Assembly (NCBI GenBank): GCA_033725935.1
Contig: MU867068.1
Coordinates: forward strand, 497,681-561,680
Direction: 5' to 3'
Source: Cladorrhinum sp. PSN259
Lineage: Eukaryota; Ascomycota; Sordariomycetes; Sordariales; Podosporaceae
Length of the DNA stretch: 64,000 nucleotides
Positions 1 to 11,321 of the stretch are shown here, in pieces. A program made the translations under genes and the position numbers. The number at the start of each line of letters is the position of its first letter. Position 1 is the stretch's first letter. The notes under the pieces were generated by a model. That model worked only from the letters and a program-made list of their open reading frames with translations, ran no database searches and was not told where the DNA came from.

Positions 1-24
1 GCCCCCCCCCCCCCCCCCCCCCCG

Positions 25-57
<33 letters not shown>

Positions 58-76
58 CCCCCGCCCCCCCCCCCCC
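1..76. repeat. Poly-C tract at window edge
   Basis: Almost pure cytosine with three isolated G. It opens the window directly before the 5' leader of the TAF13 gene. Similar homopolymer C or G runs occur beside the scaffold gap near 12.9 kb, so an assembly or sequencing edge is as likely as a biological repeat. Confidence 0.9.
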
Positions 77-346
77 AATCCGATCGAGTTGCACAGCTTC
101 CAGTCCAGATTCCCAAAGTGCTTTCCAGCGACAACTTCTTCATCTGTCAACTTTGCTTCAACCGAACAAAAACCATAAACCCCGACGTGTGAAATTAAGC
201 GAAACTACTTTCCATCACGAACTCAATTCTCCAACCAAACAACCACATTCTCAATAACGCGACAACCCGCATCAACACTCTCTCCAAACTCATCATCCAA
301 AAACAACCCATACATCACACATTCCATCAACCTACAAATTTTCAAG

Positions 347-1004
347 ATGGAACCAAGAGCAAGAGCCGGCAAAAATGTCGGCAAAATGAACTTTGGCCAT
401 CCCGAACGTACATCATCTCCCTCTGGGCCCTCTTTATCTCTATTCCCAAACTAACATTTTCATTCAAGTGGCCCAACTCCTCTTCTCCCACGGCGACACA
501 CGCACCCCCCTCCCCGACACGGTCCGCGTCCTAGACGAGATCCTCACAGACTTCATCCAGGGCGTCTCGTTCGAGGCGACCCGCGCGGCCCACCACGCCG
601 GCAGACAAAAAGTAAAATTCGAAGACTTCGAGTTCGCCATGCGCCGCAACCCGAGGTTCATGGGCAAGATACAGGAAGTGTTTGAGAAGAAGAAGGAGAT
701 CGAAGCCGCGCGCAAGAACTTCAACATTGAAGACCAACTTACCAAGGATACGGAGAAGGAAGAGAAGAAGGATAAAGACAAAGTTGGGGGGGAGAAAGAA
801 AAGGACGGGAGTAAAAGCGAGAAGAGCAAGAGGGGGAGGCCGAAGAAGGATAAGAGCGGTGCCGCGGCTGGTGGTGGTGGTAATAATGCTGAGGAGAGTG
901 GCGGTGGGAGTCAGGCTGGAGGAGGAGGGGTGGTGGGAGGAGGGATGATGATGGATATTGGTGAGGAGGATTTGGATGAGGGGGATGATGATTTGGAGTT
1001 GTGA
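347..1004 (+). CDS. taf13: TFIID subunit 13 (TAF13)
   Basis: Histone-fold subunit of the general transcription factor TFIID, which in other eukaryotes pairs with TAF11 in the nucleus. Two exons, 347-407 and 469-1004, joined over a 61-nt intron (GTACAT donor, CTAAC branch, CAAG acceptor) give 198 residues. The short first exon starts at an ATG in good context (TTCAAGATGG). The histone fold covers about residues 21-90 and includes LAQLLFSHGD, the LDEILTDFI helix and KVKFEDFEFAMRRNP, all typical of TAF13. The C-terminal half is low complexity: a lysine/glutamate stretch, then a glycine-rich stretch and an acidic end. The tail is long compared with yeast TAF13's core and is probably disordered. 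The gene converges on the V-ATPase gene. Confidence 0.93.
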
Positions 1005-1759
1005 AGGAGGGATCCGTGACAAACTTCAATCCGCAGCCTCCTCACCGGTCTATCTGCTTCCATGACAATTTCCCAGCGGTATACTCGCAGGATTCAGTGG
1101 TGGAAGGCTTGAGATGGAAGAGAAAGGAAAGGGAAAGAGGGAATGTAATGGCGATGGTGTGGTTAAGGAATGATGTTTGTTGGTGGTGGGTTAATCTGCA
1201 TATAGCGAAGGGCGTTTTTGGGCATATTAATGATGGGTATTTGCTTTGGGTTCAGAATGAATGGGAGCATACGATACGGCGTTTGCTTGATTTGCCGGGA
1301 AGAGGGGATATTATGGCAACTGTCAACATCAATGTTTTATGGGCGGGTTAAGTTAAAGAGATCATATTACAAAATGAGTTTGGGTCATCATTATTTAGGG
1401 AATTATATCTAATATTTCACATCATCCCCACAAGGTTCTGGAGGCCTTCTTTCTGGTGATGAGATGCCAAAGGACCTTCAACTCTACTTTTCTCTTCCTC
1501 GTAATCATCTCACACCATACACCGACTCTAACGCATGATATCCACAAATTCACCAGAAAAAAAGGCATACGGAACCAAACAAATAAACAATGCCATGATA
1601 TGCTACGTGATACAGACAGCAGTCCCAACAACAAACCAAAAAAAGGACAATGAGGCTATTCATACACAGCTTGCTGTTTCTGTTCTATGTTCCTTCATCA
1701 CAATAACAACAGCTCCCATTCCCCTTCTAATAGTAATAAGAATGAAAAAAAAAAGAAAT
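1005..1759. other. Convergent 3' intergenic region
   Basis: Lies between the stop codons of TAF13 and the vacuolar ATPase gene and must hold both 3' UTRs. I see no conserved coding frame; the short open frames here overlap each other on both strands and show no family features. Confidence 0.6.
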
Positions 1760-4566
1760 TTAACCCAAATACTCTGCCAACTCCTCACTCTCCTCCAACA
1801 TCGTAGAAAAGCTAAACGGCGCAAACGGCCAACCGCCAAACTCTGCAAACTTGCTAAACGACTCAACCCATGCCAGACGCAGCGAGTGCAACATGGCTGA
1901 CACACCCTCCATGATAATGAGAATGATGCAACTGAGACAGAAAAAGGCAGCAAATACAACAACCAGGATAATCGCATCAATAACGGTACCACCGAAGCTG
2001 GTGCCGTCCTTGCCGAGGTTCAACATGGGCTTGAGTGCAGGGCCCATCGTCATACTCCACAACACAGCCGAGAGCTGCTGGTGAGCAAGGGACAAAGCCC
2101 AAAGACGAAGGTAAGAAGCAGTGTGAGACACACAGTTCAGGCAGAATTCTGTTGATCATCGAGTTAGTAATTTGTAGCTGTAAGTGTAATGCCGAAGGGA
2201 AAGGGGAAACGTACCAATGGTATGGATAACTTGATGAATCATGACCTCGCTGAACTCAAACTCCTCGTGTTCCTCATCTTCGTGATCCACGCCCTGCGCG
2301 ATCATAGCGACTCCTTCGCCATCGCTTTCCGCACTGTGTCTACCATTACCGTTGCCGTGATCTTGGTCGTCGTCGTCGTCCAAGGCGCTGACTCTTGATC
2401 GCTCGCCGATCCCGCGATAGCCTTTAGCGCGGGCACGGTTGTGCTCCCAGCGCAGATAGAAGGGCTTGAAGAACAAGAGAACTGGCACCTGCACAACAGC
2501 GAGCAGCAAGAGAAATATCTGAATGCCTGCCTGATGAGGATAAAGCTCCATGCCACCATCAAGGGTACCCGGTTGCAAGAACATGTAAATGAGCATGTTC
2601 AAGAGACCGGGCGCAGGCTTGCCAATGCCGGGCCAATCGACGCTCCACTTGTAAATGATGCAGACGACAAGGTAACCAAAGATGGACTGGAAAAAAATCA
2701 TGCCTGGAACAAAGTTGCCCCAAATGTCGACGGGCTTCTTGAAGTGTCTGGCGTTGATGTATGCGAAACACAGAGAGTAGGTCATGTGGGCCCAGCCTAG
2801 AATGATACTCATCTTCATCTTGTAGCTGTTGCTGAAGAGAAGATCATTCTCAGTGCCGTGCCATCTCCAGTCAAGGCCAAATGGGTAACGATAGTCGCCC
2901 TTGAGTTTGGCGACAAGGGTCTGTCCTTTCTTGTAATCTTCTGGCACATCCCACTCCCACTGACTCTCAAACAGCGTCATCGACTTGGAAAATGCATCGT
3001 TGTAGATAAGACCGGTGTAGAGGGAGAAAACAGCCATGACGAGAGCGATGTAGCGACCGTAATAAACCATAGCGAAAAGCTCAAAGGTGACCTTCTTGAG
3101 GGGTTTTTCCCAGTAGATCATGGCCAGAGCAGCGCTGAGCATGATGACTGCGTGACCAAAGTCACCAAACATGACTGCGAACAGGAAAGGGAAAGTAACA
3201 ATAACGGGGATGGCAGGGTTGACTTCCTGGTATGTGGCGGTACCATAGGCATTGACGATGGTTTGGAAGGCCTCGGTAAATTTATTGGTCTTGAGGTATG
3301 TGGGAGGCTTCTTGTTGGTGCGAATCTCCTGGATAATGGACGGGACCGAAAGACCAGCGCGGTTGGTCACATCCTGCAGAGTCGATCTGATCAGGGGCAA
3401 ATCGTTGGTAGGACACCAACCCTCGGCGATGAGGGTGCGCCGGGCACGATCGTAGGAGAAGAGGTTGAGAGTGTTATAAACAGCCTTCTCCTTGCCCACG
3501 AGAACAACCCAGTGAGCCAGAGAACGGGAAATCTGGGTTAGCTCGGCCTCGAGGGTCTGCTGGGTGGTGCGCAGGACGTTCTGGACATCGTTAAGCTTGT
3601 TGTTGACGTCGTGCACCTGATCCCTTCGCAAATCGCTATTCTCGTCGACATTGTAAACCTCGGCATTCATTGACTCGGAAATCTTGCGGATCTTGGCGAG
3701 AATCTCCTTGCCGTGGGCAAAGATGACGAAGACATTCTTGTGGATCGATTCGTTGGTTGAGGGATCGACCAGGGGCTCGGGGATCTCGGCTTGGTTCATG
3801 TAAAGGTTTCCACGCAGCGTTCTCCAGAGAATGCGCTCAAAGGCAGCAACACGGTCCCTAGCAATGACGCCAGCAACGAAGCCAATGTTCATTCCCGAGA
3901 AGGAGCGCTCGACGTCAGCAGCGCCATTGTGTTGCTCGACATCCTGGAGCAGGGGTGCGTCATCATTATCGATCGAGGCGCGGATCTCCTCTACACTGCC
4001 GTGGGCGCGGTCAAAGAAGCCGCCGGCCTCGCGCAGAACCCAGCGCCACTCGGTGAGCTCGACCTCGCGCTTCTTCAGTGTCTCGTAGCTCTCATTGAGC
4101 GACGAGACTCGCTGTTCGAGGCTCTGGCTGCGTTCGGCCAACTCGTCGATTTCGGTGGTGGTCGGGGGAGCTAGCGTCTCGACGTCCAGGTCGAGCTTTC
4201 GGAGAGGAATACCAGCCTTCTCCATCTGGACGTGGAAGTAACCTATTCATGTCTGTTAGATGGGTCGGTCTGGAGGTTGGAGGCGGGGATCTTGGCATAC
4301 GAAGCTGGCGCTCGACATTGTCGAGGCGGCGGATGTCTTGGGTAAAAGCTCTTTGGAAAGCACTCAATTCCGAGTTGAGCTGGAATCGGATGAGAAGGTG
4401 TTAGTAGAGAATTCAATGCGGCTATAGAGAAACATACATCGCGGAACTGCACAAGGCCGAGTTCGCCCAGCGCGTTGACGACTTCGCGGCCTATTTCGTT
4501 GGAAATGTAGAGCTGGACCATGCTCATCTCCGCAGAGCGGAATGGCGTGTCCTGTGTCGGAGCCAT
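1760..4566 (-). CDS. vph1: V-type H+-ATPase subunit a (Vph1)
   Basis: Large membrane subunit of the V0 sector that forms the proton half-channels of the vacuolar ATPase. Exons 4438-4566, 4301-4379, 2215-4242 and 1760-2148 give 874 residues, close to the usual 840-860. The cytosolic N-terminal half includes VQLYISNEIGREVVNALGELG and a coiled segment near residues 90-130. The membrane half holds about eight helices. The last exon carries SHTASYLRLWALSLAH with the arginine (about residue 760) that is essential for proton transfer in yeast Vph1 (Arg735). Splicing is supported by exact family matches across each junction (QLR-YFHVQMEKAG, HTI-EFCLNCVSHTASY). Introns have GTATGT, GTATGC and GTACGT donors. 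Acidic low-complexity residues (DDDDDQDHGNGNGRHS) form a cytosolic loop before the last helices. Confidence 0.97.
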
Positions 4567-5437
4567 CGCGGGGCTTGTTTGGCGATGGCCACGATGGTGT
4601 TGTTATTTGAGGTATGATGTGTTTGTTGGAGTTTGTTGGAGTTGCAGGTTGCGGCAACTGGAACTTGCAGGTGCTGGGACACAGCTGTTGCAGGCGGCCT
4701 GCAGCGAGCCAACCAACCAATGCCAAGCCACGGCACAGATGCACAGGAGTACGTACACTACATCATCGATGCCCCACTTTAGCTACAATATATTTATTCA
4801 TGAGTTCGGTTTCTGTTGCTGTGGATTATTGGGGAAGCGAGGAATGCTTTCTCGTGATGCTGCTGATGAATACCACCTGCAGGCACTTAACTCAAGTACT
4901 ATTTTTGTCTTCTTCCTGTCATACGTCTCTCAGTGCAGCCTGTTTGTCAACAACCGTTTGGAATTCATTGAATATTTTAAAGCCTTTTTCCCTTTTCTAC
5001 ACCCCATTCGATTCCTGCGGTCAACAGTTTCGAGATACCTACCCGGTTTGCAAGAGAAGACAGGGAAGGCCATCATCCCAAGGATTGGTGAGGTCCATGG
5101 GTAAGCATAACTGAGTAATAGTCATTGGGATAGGTACATACCAGAAAAGTAATAGGTAACAGCGAAAATAAATATGCTGCATGTCTTCTTTTTTTATATT
5201 CTTCTATTGAGAAAAATAAGAAAGCCTCTTTCGTGACTCACCTATTCGGCTTCCATTTCATGCATGTCTATGCTGCTTATGTTTAAACCTATCTATCTTA
5301 CTTCTTTTTATATCTATTATACTCCGTTCACCTCTATCATATTCAACTTCACACACAAAATGGAGGACAAAGGCGACAAAAGGAGCATTCAGATAATCAA
5401 TAACACAAGATATATTCCGCCATGTCTTTGGTCCTAA
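4567..5437. other. Promoter of vph1 and 3' flank of the propeller gene
   Basis: Upstream of the vph1 ATG and downstream of the TAA of the propeller/metzincin gene. The first 150 bases contain repeated GTTGCAGG/CTTGCAGG words; the rest becomes AT-rich toward 5430. No coding frame with recognisable features. Confidence 0.5.
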
Positions 5438-7822
5438 TTAATAATATAAAGTACGCTCGCCTACCGCTGCAGGCCCGCCGACGACACCAACAGAACAAGG
5501 AACAGACGCTTCATCCGACCACACAACCCTGTCAAGCACACGGTACCTCACTTCGGCATTGCCCCCATCATCATCATCATCATCATCATCACCTGGACTT
5601 GCCCGATAAAACACGTACAGCTCATCGTCAAATACAGTGGCCCATGGGTTGTCAGAGATGATGCCGCCGTCAATTTCAATAGTCCAGTGAGTATGGGCCC
5701 AACCATTCTGCTCTGTGCTCTCCTCAAATACCCAGCAAAATAACTCACCACACTTATCCACATCTTTTGGACAATAGAGACAGTACATTTTATCATCGTA
5801 TACCACGACGGCCGGTGAGCCAGACATTTCTGGGCCTCGCACCTTTTCGGTAACCCAGCTTGCCCCACCCCAGAGATGGTACCGCAACGAACCGTCTTCC
5901 TGAGGATCATGATAGAAGCGATAGGTGCAACCCCTGTAAGTCACAACGGCAGACCCGGGTGCCCAAAGGATGCCGGTATATTGCTCTTCTCCAACCCAGT
6001 TGTATTTCTGAAACGTGTTGAAGCGGGCCTGGCCATTGTCATCCCGGTAAAAGCAGTAAACCGCATCCTCAGACATGTTTACTGAGAGGATCTCGGTGCT
6101 TTCGGAAAAGGGAATCACTCGGTTGGTCCACCAGCGCTCGCCGTCCCAGATACTGTAACGGATTTGTTTCCCGTAGTCCTTGCACTGGTAAAAGACAAAC
6201 AGGCCACGGCGAGGGTACTATCCCAATTGTCCCTTGGTGTATTCACACATGCCGAACGCGCCACATGCCATGATGCAGCTGATCTGTTCGAAACCAGGCG
6301 GGATATGCCTTTCCGCGTTGCGGTTCAAGACTTTGAGCTTGCCATGATTGTTCTGCCAACCATCGAACGAATATTCGTCCTCTGCGCCAAAGATATGGCA
6401 TGTCTCGTGGGCAAAGGTGATGCGTTCCTCGTTCGGTTGAGTAAAGTAGGAGCGAAGATCTTCGCGGGGGCCGCATTCCCAGGTACAGCGGAAGCAAATC
6501 ATGGGTCCCGCTTCAAGTTTGAACGTGTAGGTGTATGCGGGCATGGCTTGAAAGCATTTTGTAAAGAATGCAAGGTATGCGCCTTTGGTCTTGAACTTGG
6601 TTCTGAAATAATCGGCAAGCCTGGCGCAACCCAATCCGTTCTGCGAGTAACCCAGCTGCTTGAGAACTGGATTCAGCCAGATGCTTTCATAAGTCTCATC
6701 AAGGGGAAGCATACCCTCACCGCCCAATCTTATCTCGTCCAAAGCTCGGTAGTAGATCTGGCCGGATTCCTGATTATCTCCGTGGTAGAAAACAAGCATT
6801 TGGTCATTGAAAAGCACTGCTGATGGGGTTCCTGACATGGCCGTCTCTTCCATCTCAACCAGATCAGACCACCCCCACGACCGGCACATCCTTAACTGTA
6901 ACGCATTGGTTCCAGCCCTTTGGTAGAACAAATGGAGCAGGTCGCCACGAACCACGGCCGTTGCTCCAAGTCCTTGGTATTCCGGCATAACATGCCCGCT
7001 CTCCCATGCATTACCGTCAAATATGGAACACTTGATCATACCATGCCATTTGCGGAAGCACAAGATGTATTTTTGCCATACCACGGCTGATATATCATCA
7101 TACATCCTGACGTCGGGGATCTGTCTCTCGCCCATCCAGGAGGAGCCGTCGAAGATATTATAGCATATCTGTGCGCCCTTGTTGTCATGGTCCCATATAT
7201 GGCTACTGTAGAAGCACCAAAGGTTGCCCATGTAGACCACGGTAGATAGGCCTTCGCCTCCCATGGCATGGGGCACCCGCCTGTCTTTGCTCCAATTGTC
7301 TCCATCAAACACATTGTACAAGACCTCTAGCGCGCGACCGCCGTACCCATGGTGGAAACAATAAATTCTGTCTTTGTAAACCGCTGCCGAAATTTCGCCC
7401 CATAGACTGGTATCTGGGATCTGCGGGCCGCCGGTCCAGCTCTTCCCATCGTAAACGTTGTACTTGATCTGGTCCCGTTCGAGATCACGGCCCCTGTAAA
7501 TGCAGTAAACATGCCCTCGGTAGACCACGGTCGAAATCCTTGACGAGCAACTTTGGCTATTTGGAATAGTTTGTTGTCCTGGAATTTTAATGTGAAGCCG
7601 CTCGTAAGTGAATTTAATGTTCGCTGCTGGTTCTAAGGATGCAAGCCAGTTGGTCGCCTCGGCGGCGTTTAGGTTCATGAACTCAATCTCATCGTCGGAA
7701 AAAGAGAGCATGCCATCGCCATAGGATACTGCGATTGACCCAACGGCAACGGACCCAGTGAGGGTTGAATTGTCGATATCGATATCGATATCCATGTCCA
7801 TCCCGTCCTGCGGCGACTCCAT
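5438..7822 (-). CDS. Lectin-like propeller + metzincin protease, frame broken by one UAG
   Basis: One continuous intronless frame of 795 codons interrupted only at codon 535 by UAG (6218-6220). Start chosen at 7822 (AGCAAGATGG context). From about residue 98 the protein has roughly 50-residue repeats of the form (A/S)VVY-x-(D/G)-x-(I/V)YC(F/I)...YN(V/I)FDG-x-W, as in beta-propeller lectins of the fucose-binding type. Residues 472-482 read HETCHIFGAED, the HEXXHXXGXXD zinc site of metzincin proteases, and C516-I-M518 fits the Met-turn. After the UAG, 259 more codons in the same frame resume the propeller repeats (LFVFYQC, YRFYHD, MYCLYC, LYVFYRA) and end with an eight-aspartate run. No signal peptide is apparent. 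Without readthrough the product is 534 residues ending right after the protease domain. The function is unknown; carbohydrate binding and proteolysis are inferred from motifs. Confidence 0.75.
5566..5591 (-). repeat. (GAT)n trinucleotide run encoding poly-aspartate
   Basis: About eight ATC/GAT units inside the C-terminal part of the propeller gene, read as consecutive aspartates. A likely length-variable microsatellite. Confidence 0.85.
6213..6224 (-). promoter_or_regulatory. In-frame UAG in a predicted hairpin loop
   Basis: On the mRNA strand the sequence is GGG-AUAGUA-CCC: three G-C pairs closing a six-base loop that holds the UAG. A-to-I editing in Fusarium, Neurospora and Sordaria sexual tissue favours A after U and in hairpin loops, and often turns UAG into UGG. 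Here that would give tryptophan and reconnect the two halves of the frame. The hairpin is small and could arise by chance. Confidence 0.45.
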
Positions 7823-8262
7823 CTTGCTAGAAGCTGCAAAGAAATTATGTGGTTGTATGTAGATGAGGAGGAGGAGGTCTTGGTGGTGGTAAACTTTCGT
7901 TCCAATTACCCGTGGCATCATGGTTGGTTGTTCCACAGAGAAGTGCTAAGGCAGGAACTTGTCTTCCTGGGAGGGCAAGACCTACTCGGTAGATGGAAGC
8001 GCCAGTGTGCGGTGGCTTTTTTCCAAGATATCAACTTTTTAAGTTTCTGGCCATTTTTCTTACTCCTGACCAAGAGACCCATTTCAATCTATTGGTATCG
8101 TTAACTGTGCTTATTTTTGCCTTTCTTCTCTCAAAGCTGCCCAATATCAATCAACCAGTTGCACAGTAGAGTAATATTCTTCGCTTCTTTCCCAGCTCAA
8201 AAACCCAGCTGGCTGACTTTCATTACACAATAATGCCTCTCAAGAGCTTGGACTTGGAAATA
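7823..8262. other. 5' flank of propeller gene, 3' flank of SRP19
   Basis: About 440 bases between two minus-strand genes. The propeller gene frame is open upstream to about 7936, but the ATGs there lie close together in weaker context, so I read this as 5' leader and promoter. Nothing else recognisable. Confidence 0.5.
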
Positions 8263-9225
8263 TCATTTCCTACCCTTCTTGTCCTTCTTCCCCGCTGCTG
8301 CACCACTTCCACTGGGACCACCACCACCCAGACCTCCCATCCCAGGGAATCCTCCCATTCCACCCATGCTCTGCAAGAGACTAGCCATATCAGGCATCCC
8401 ACCACCTCCTCCTGCACCACCACCTCCCATTCCTCCCATGCTCTGTAGGAGACTAGCCATATCAGGCATTCCTCCACCTGCACCACCTCCTGCTCCACCT
8501 GGAGCTCCCTGGCCCATCTGACCCATCATATCCTTAAGGAAATTTTCACTAACGCCTCCACCGGTCATTGCAGGACTGTAATGCGGCAGCAACTCATTTA
8601 TCTTCCACCCTCTGGGAACAGCAGGTCTAGGCCATTTCTCGCCTTTAGCGGGTGGCGGGGGGACGCCTCTAACCATTACCCTTAGCGCATTACTGTCTTC
8701 AGTAACTGGGTTCGCCTTTAGATGCTTGGCAATGAGAATATACAAGTGATGTTTGTTCTTGACTGTCGGGTGATTTGACAAGTCGACCTTGACGCGGCCG
8801 GGGTTCGCCCAGTCCTTGGGATGTACCTTGCCAGCTTCGAGTACCGTGGAGAGACGGAGGTTCGAACAAGCATGGACTATTTCAGTTGCTAGAGGGTTTT
8901 TGACAGCGAGGGAAGCAGGGACTCGTCTGCCTTCAGCCCTGGTGCGAGTTGCGTCGAAGTAGATTGGGTAAATGCAGGAGAAGGATTTCCAGACTGACGG
9001 ATCGACGGATGGTTGAGAGACGGGGGGCATAAATTCTTGTTTTAGCTGGTGTTGTTGCTGCTGTTGGGGAGCTGCACGGGAGGCAGAGGAGGAGGGTTGT
9101 TGGGAGGGGCGGGCGCGGAGGATGTCTGATTCGACGAAATCGTCAATGTCCTCCTCTGAGGGGTCGGAGAGGTTCCCGTGGTCGGACTCTGAGTCGGAGA
9201 CTTCTTCTATCCTTGGGTGGGACAT
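8263..9225 (-). CDS. sec65: Signal recognition particle subunit SRP19 (Sec65)
   Basis: RNA-binding subunit of the cytosolic signal recognition particle that targets secretory proteins to the ER. Single exon, 320 residues, starting at CAAAATGTCC. Residues 1-75 are acidic and glutamine-rich. The SRP19 fold follows, beginning SVWKSFSCIYPIYFDATRT, with GRRVP, the LAVKNPLATEIV segment, HPKDWANPGRVKV and KKHLYILIAKHLK-like helix (here NKHHLYILIAKHL). The C-terminus is rich in Gly and Met, with a duplicated unit around MPDMASLLQSMGGMGG, and ends in the basic tail KKDKKGRK often seen in fungal SRP19. The upstream gene is the divergent CCCH protein, about 1 kb away. Confidence 0.95.
   Translation of the reverse strand: MSHPRIEEVSDSESDHGNLSDPSEEDIDDFVESDILRARPSQQPSSSASRAAPQQQQQHQLKQEFMPPVSQPSVDPSVWKSFSCIYPIYFDATRTRAEGRRVPASLAVKNPLATEIVHACSNLRLSTVLEAGKVHPKDWANPGRVKVDLSNHPTVKNKHHLYILIAKHLKANPVTEDSNALRVMVRGVPPPPAKGEKWPRPAVPRGWKINELLPHYSPAMTGGGVSENFLKDMMGQMGQGAPGGAGGGAGGGMPDMASLLQSMGGMGGGGAGGGGGMPDMASLLQSMGGMGGFPGMGGLGGGGPSGSGAAAGKKDKKGRK
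8351..8480 (-). repeat. Tandem duplicated coding unit in SRP19 tail
   Basis: Two near-identical copies of a segment of about 57 bases encode MPDMASLLQSMGGMGG, separated by a glycine-rich spacer. The copies differ at several bases, some of them silent (TGCAAG versus TGTAGG on the plus strand, for example), so the duplication is not brand new. Confidence 0.85.
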
Positions 9226-10206
9226 TTTGGCGGGTGGTTGTGGTGTTGGTGATATGTCGTGCCAAAATTGATGATGGAGTGATGTGTGGTGGGGGAGGCT
9301 TGTTTTTGACAACAAGCAGCGACAAGAACAGCTTCGAGTTCCAAAAGAGCGAGGTGAATAGTGGGGTTTGAGCTGGTCTGGCGGGTGGACATGAAATAAG
9401 GTTTGGTCTGTGCAACGCGGCAGAAGCGGGGCCGATGGGGAGAAAGTCGTGGGAATTTATTGGAGCGGTTGCAGAGGACCGGCACTGCTTTTGCATTTGT
9501 CGCTACAGTTTATTGGTCGCCTGCTTCAGCGTGTAATTGGCCTTGCAAGGGTCCTTCTTGTCCAATTCATCCACTGGATTGAACTTCACTTTGCGACAAC
9601 ACTGTGCACTTTGCCCATCAGCTAAGCTTGCAAAAATGATGGAGAATCAATGGTCCAGATAAGAGAAGATGTTCAAGGGTTGCTTCTAGGAACAGGTAGA
9701 TGATTATGAAAAATAAAGATTTCAACATGTTACATCCTTCTGCGGTTCTGCCCGCACAGGCAAGGCAGGCACGGTAAAATCGGACGAATCGCAGCGTCAG
9801 CCTCACGAATCACAAGACGTCCACGGTCGCTGAAGCCACAGAGTGCCGACAAACCTTCTTCTTCGCTCCTTCCACTTTCCAACAATTTAACATCGGTCTC
9901 AACCTGCAACTGGAATCTTGATCACGGGGCATCCAATAATTGCGCCGTCTTGGTATAGGCACCTACCGATTTGCGCATCCATCCATTTCCAGCAGCTGCG
10001 ACACAGTACGAGAAACACTGGATCAATAATCACCACACATTTCACTCCCTCCTCCGCTGCAAACCCGCATCACTGGATATTCATCAGACAGAACTTTGAG
10101 GAAATTATTATGCGTTCAGATTCAGATTTACGTCTCTCAGTATTTTAATCAGCCATACAAACATCAGCCGGACGCACGACAAAAAATAGAAAGAAAGAAA
10201 ACTGCC
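9226..10206. other. Divergent promoter region SRP19 / CCCH protein
   Basis: Nearly 1 kb between two divergent start codons. Contains several CCAAT-like words (for example GATTGGAC/ATTGGCC around 9520-9570) but no element I can assign with certainty. No coding frame supported. Confidence 0.5.
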
Positions 10207-11224
10207 ATGGATCCCAAAATAGTGGACTTCGTCCAGCGATTTCAGGCCTTGCAAGGGGTCCGGGATTCTCAAGAAGATCTTATCAGGGACCTTCTCGTGT
10301 ATGCCGAAGGCGTACAGTCTGCCCTACAGGCCGAAAATATGGCCTTGGTAAACAAATTACAAGAGCTGCAGTTGGACCTTGAGGACGCCACCAGGTCCAG
10401 ACGTGAATTGCAACAGCATTTACAGCAGATGGAAACTCATAAATCAGACATCATCCTTGAAAACGGTCGGTTGAAGGTCAGTTATGGACATCATTTTGGA
10501 CGTTTCGCACCGGAACCCAAGATCCAGTTCACTGACCCCTAAACAGGACACGAATCCTTATGTCGTTGTCTTGATAGACGGCGATGGCCTGTTTTTCAAG
10601 GAGAATCTTGTGAGACAGGGCCTTTCCGGTGGAAAACAAGCCGCATACGGTCTTCGGTCTTCTATTTTGTCCCAGTGTGGTGCCTACGCCAAGAACATTG
10701 AAGTTGTTGCAAACATCTACGTCAATTTGGCCGGCTTATGCAAAGCCATGCGCCGCGACGGCAGCGTCGACAACGAAAGCGACATGAAAGACTTCTCTTT
10801 GGGCTTCACCCAGGCGAAAGCTTCATTCGATGTCATCGACGTGGGCCACGGGAAAGAACGGGCAGACAACAAGATCAAAGAAAACACCAAATGGCACCTC
10901 AGAAACTTGAATTGCAAACAGGTCATCCTGGGCATCTCCCATGACGCCGGATATGCGCCCTTTCTTGACGAGCTTTTTCAGGATCCCGGCGTCAAGGTTC
11001 GAATCACAGTCTTGGAAGGCATTCCCCTGGTGCGCGAGCTCGAGGCCACTCGCGTCAACATTCTGAACCTGAACGAAGGCCTCTTCAGGGCAGAGAAGCT
11101 TATTGACAAGATTGAGCAGGCATCGTCCGTGCCACCGACACCTACTCTCGATGTGAAGCCAGCTGTTCCAAAAACAAAAACCCCTGTTGCTGATGTCAAG
11201 GTCGCCGTTCCGAACAACAACAAT

Positions 11225-11321
<97 letters not shown>

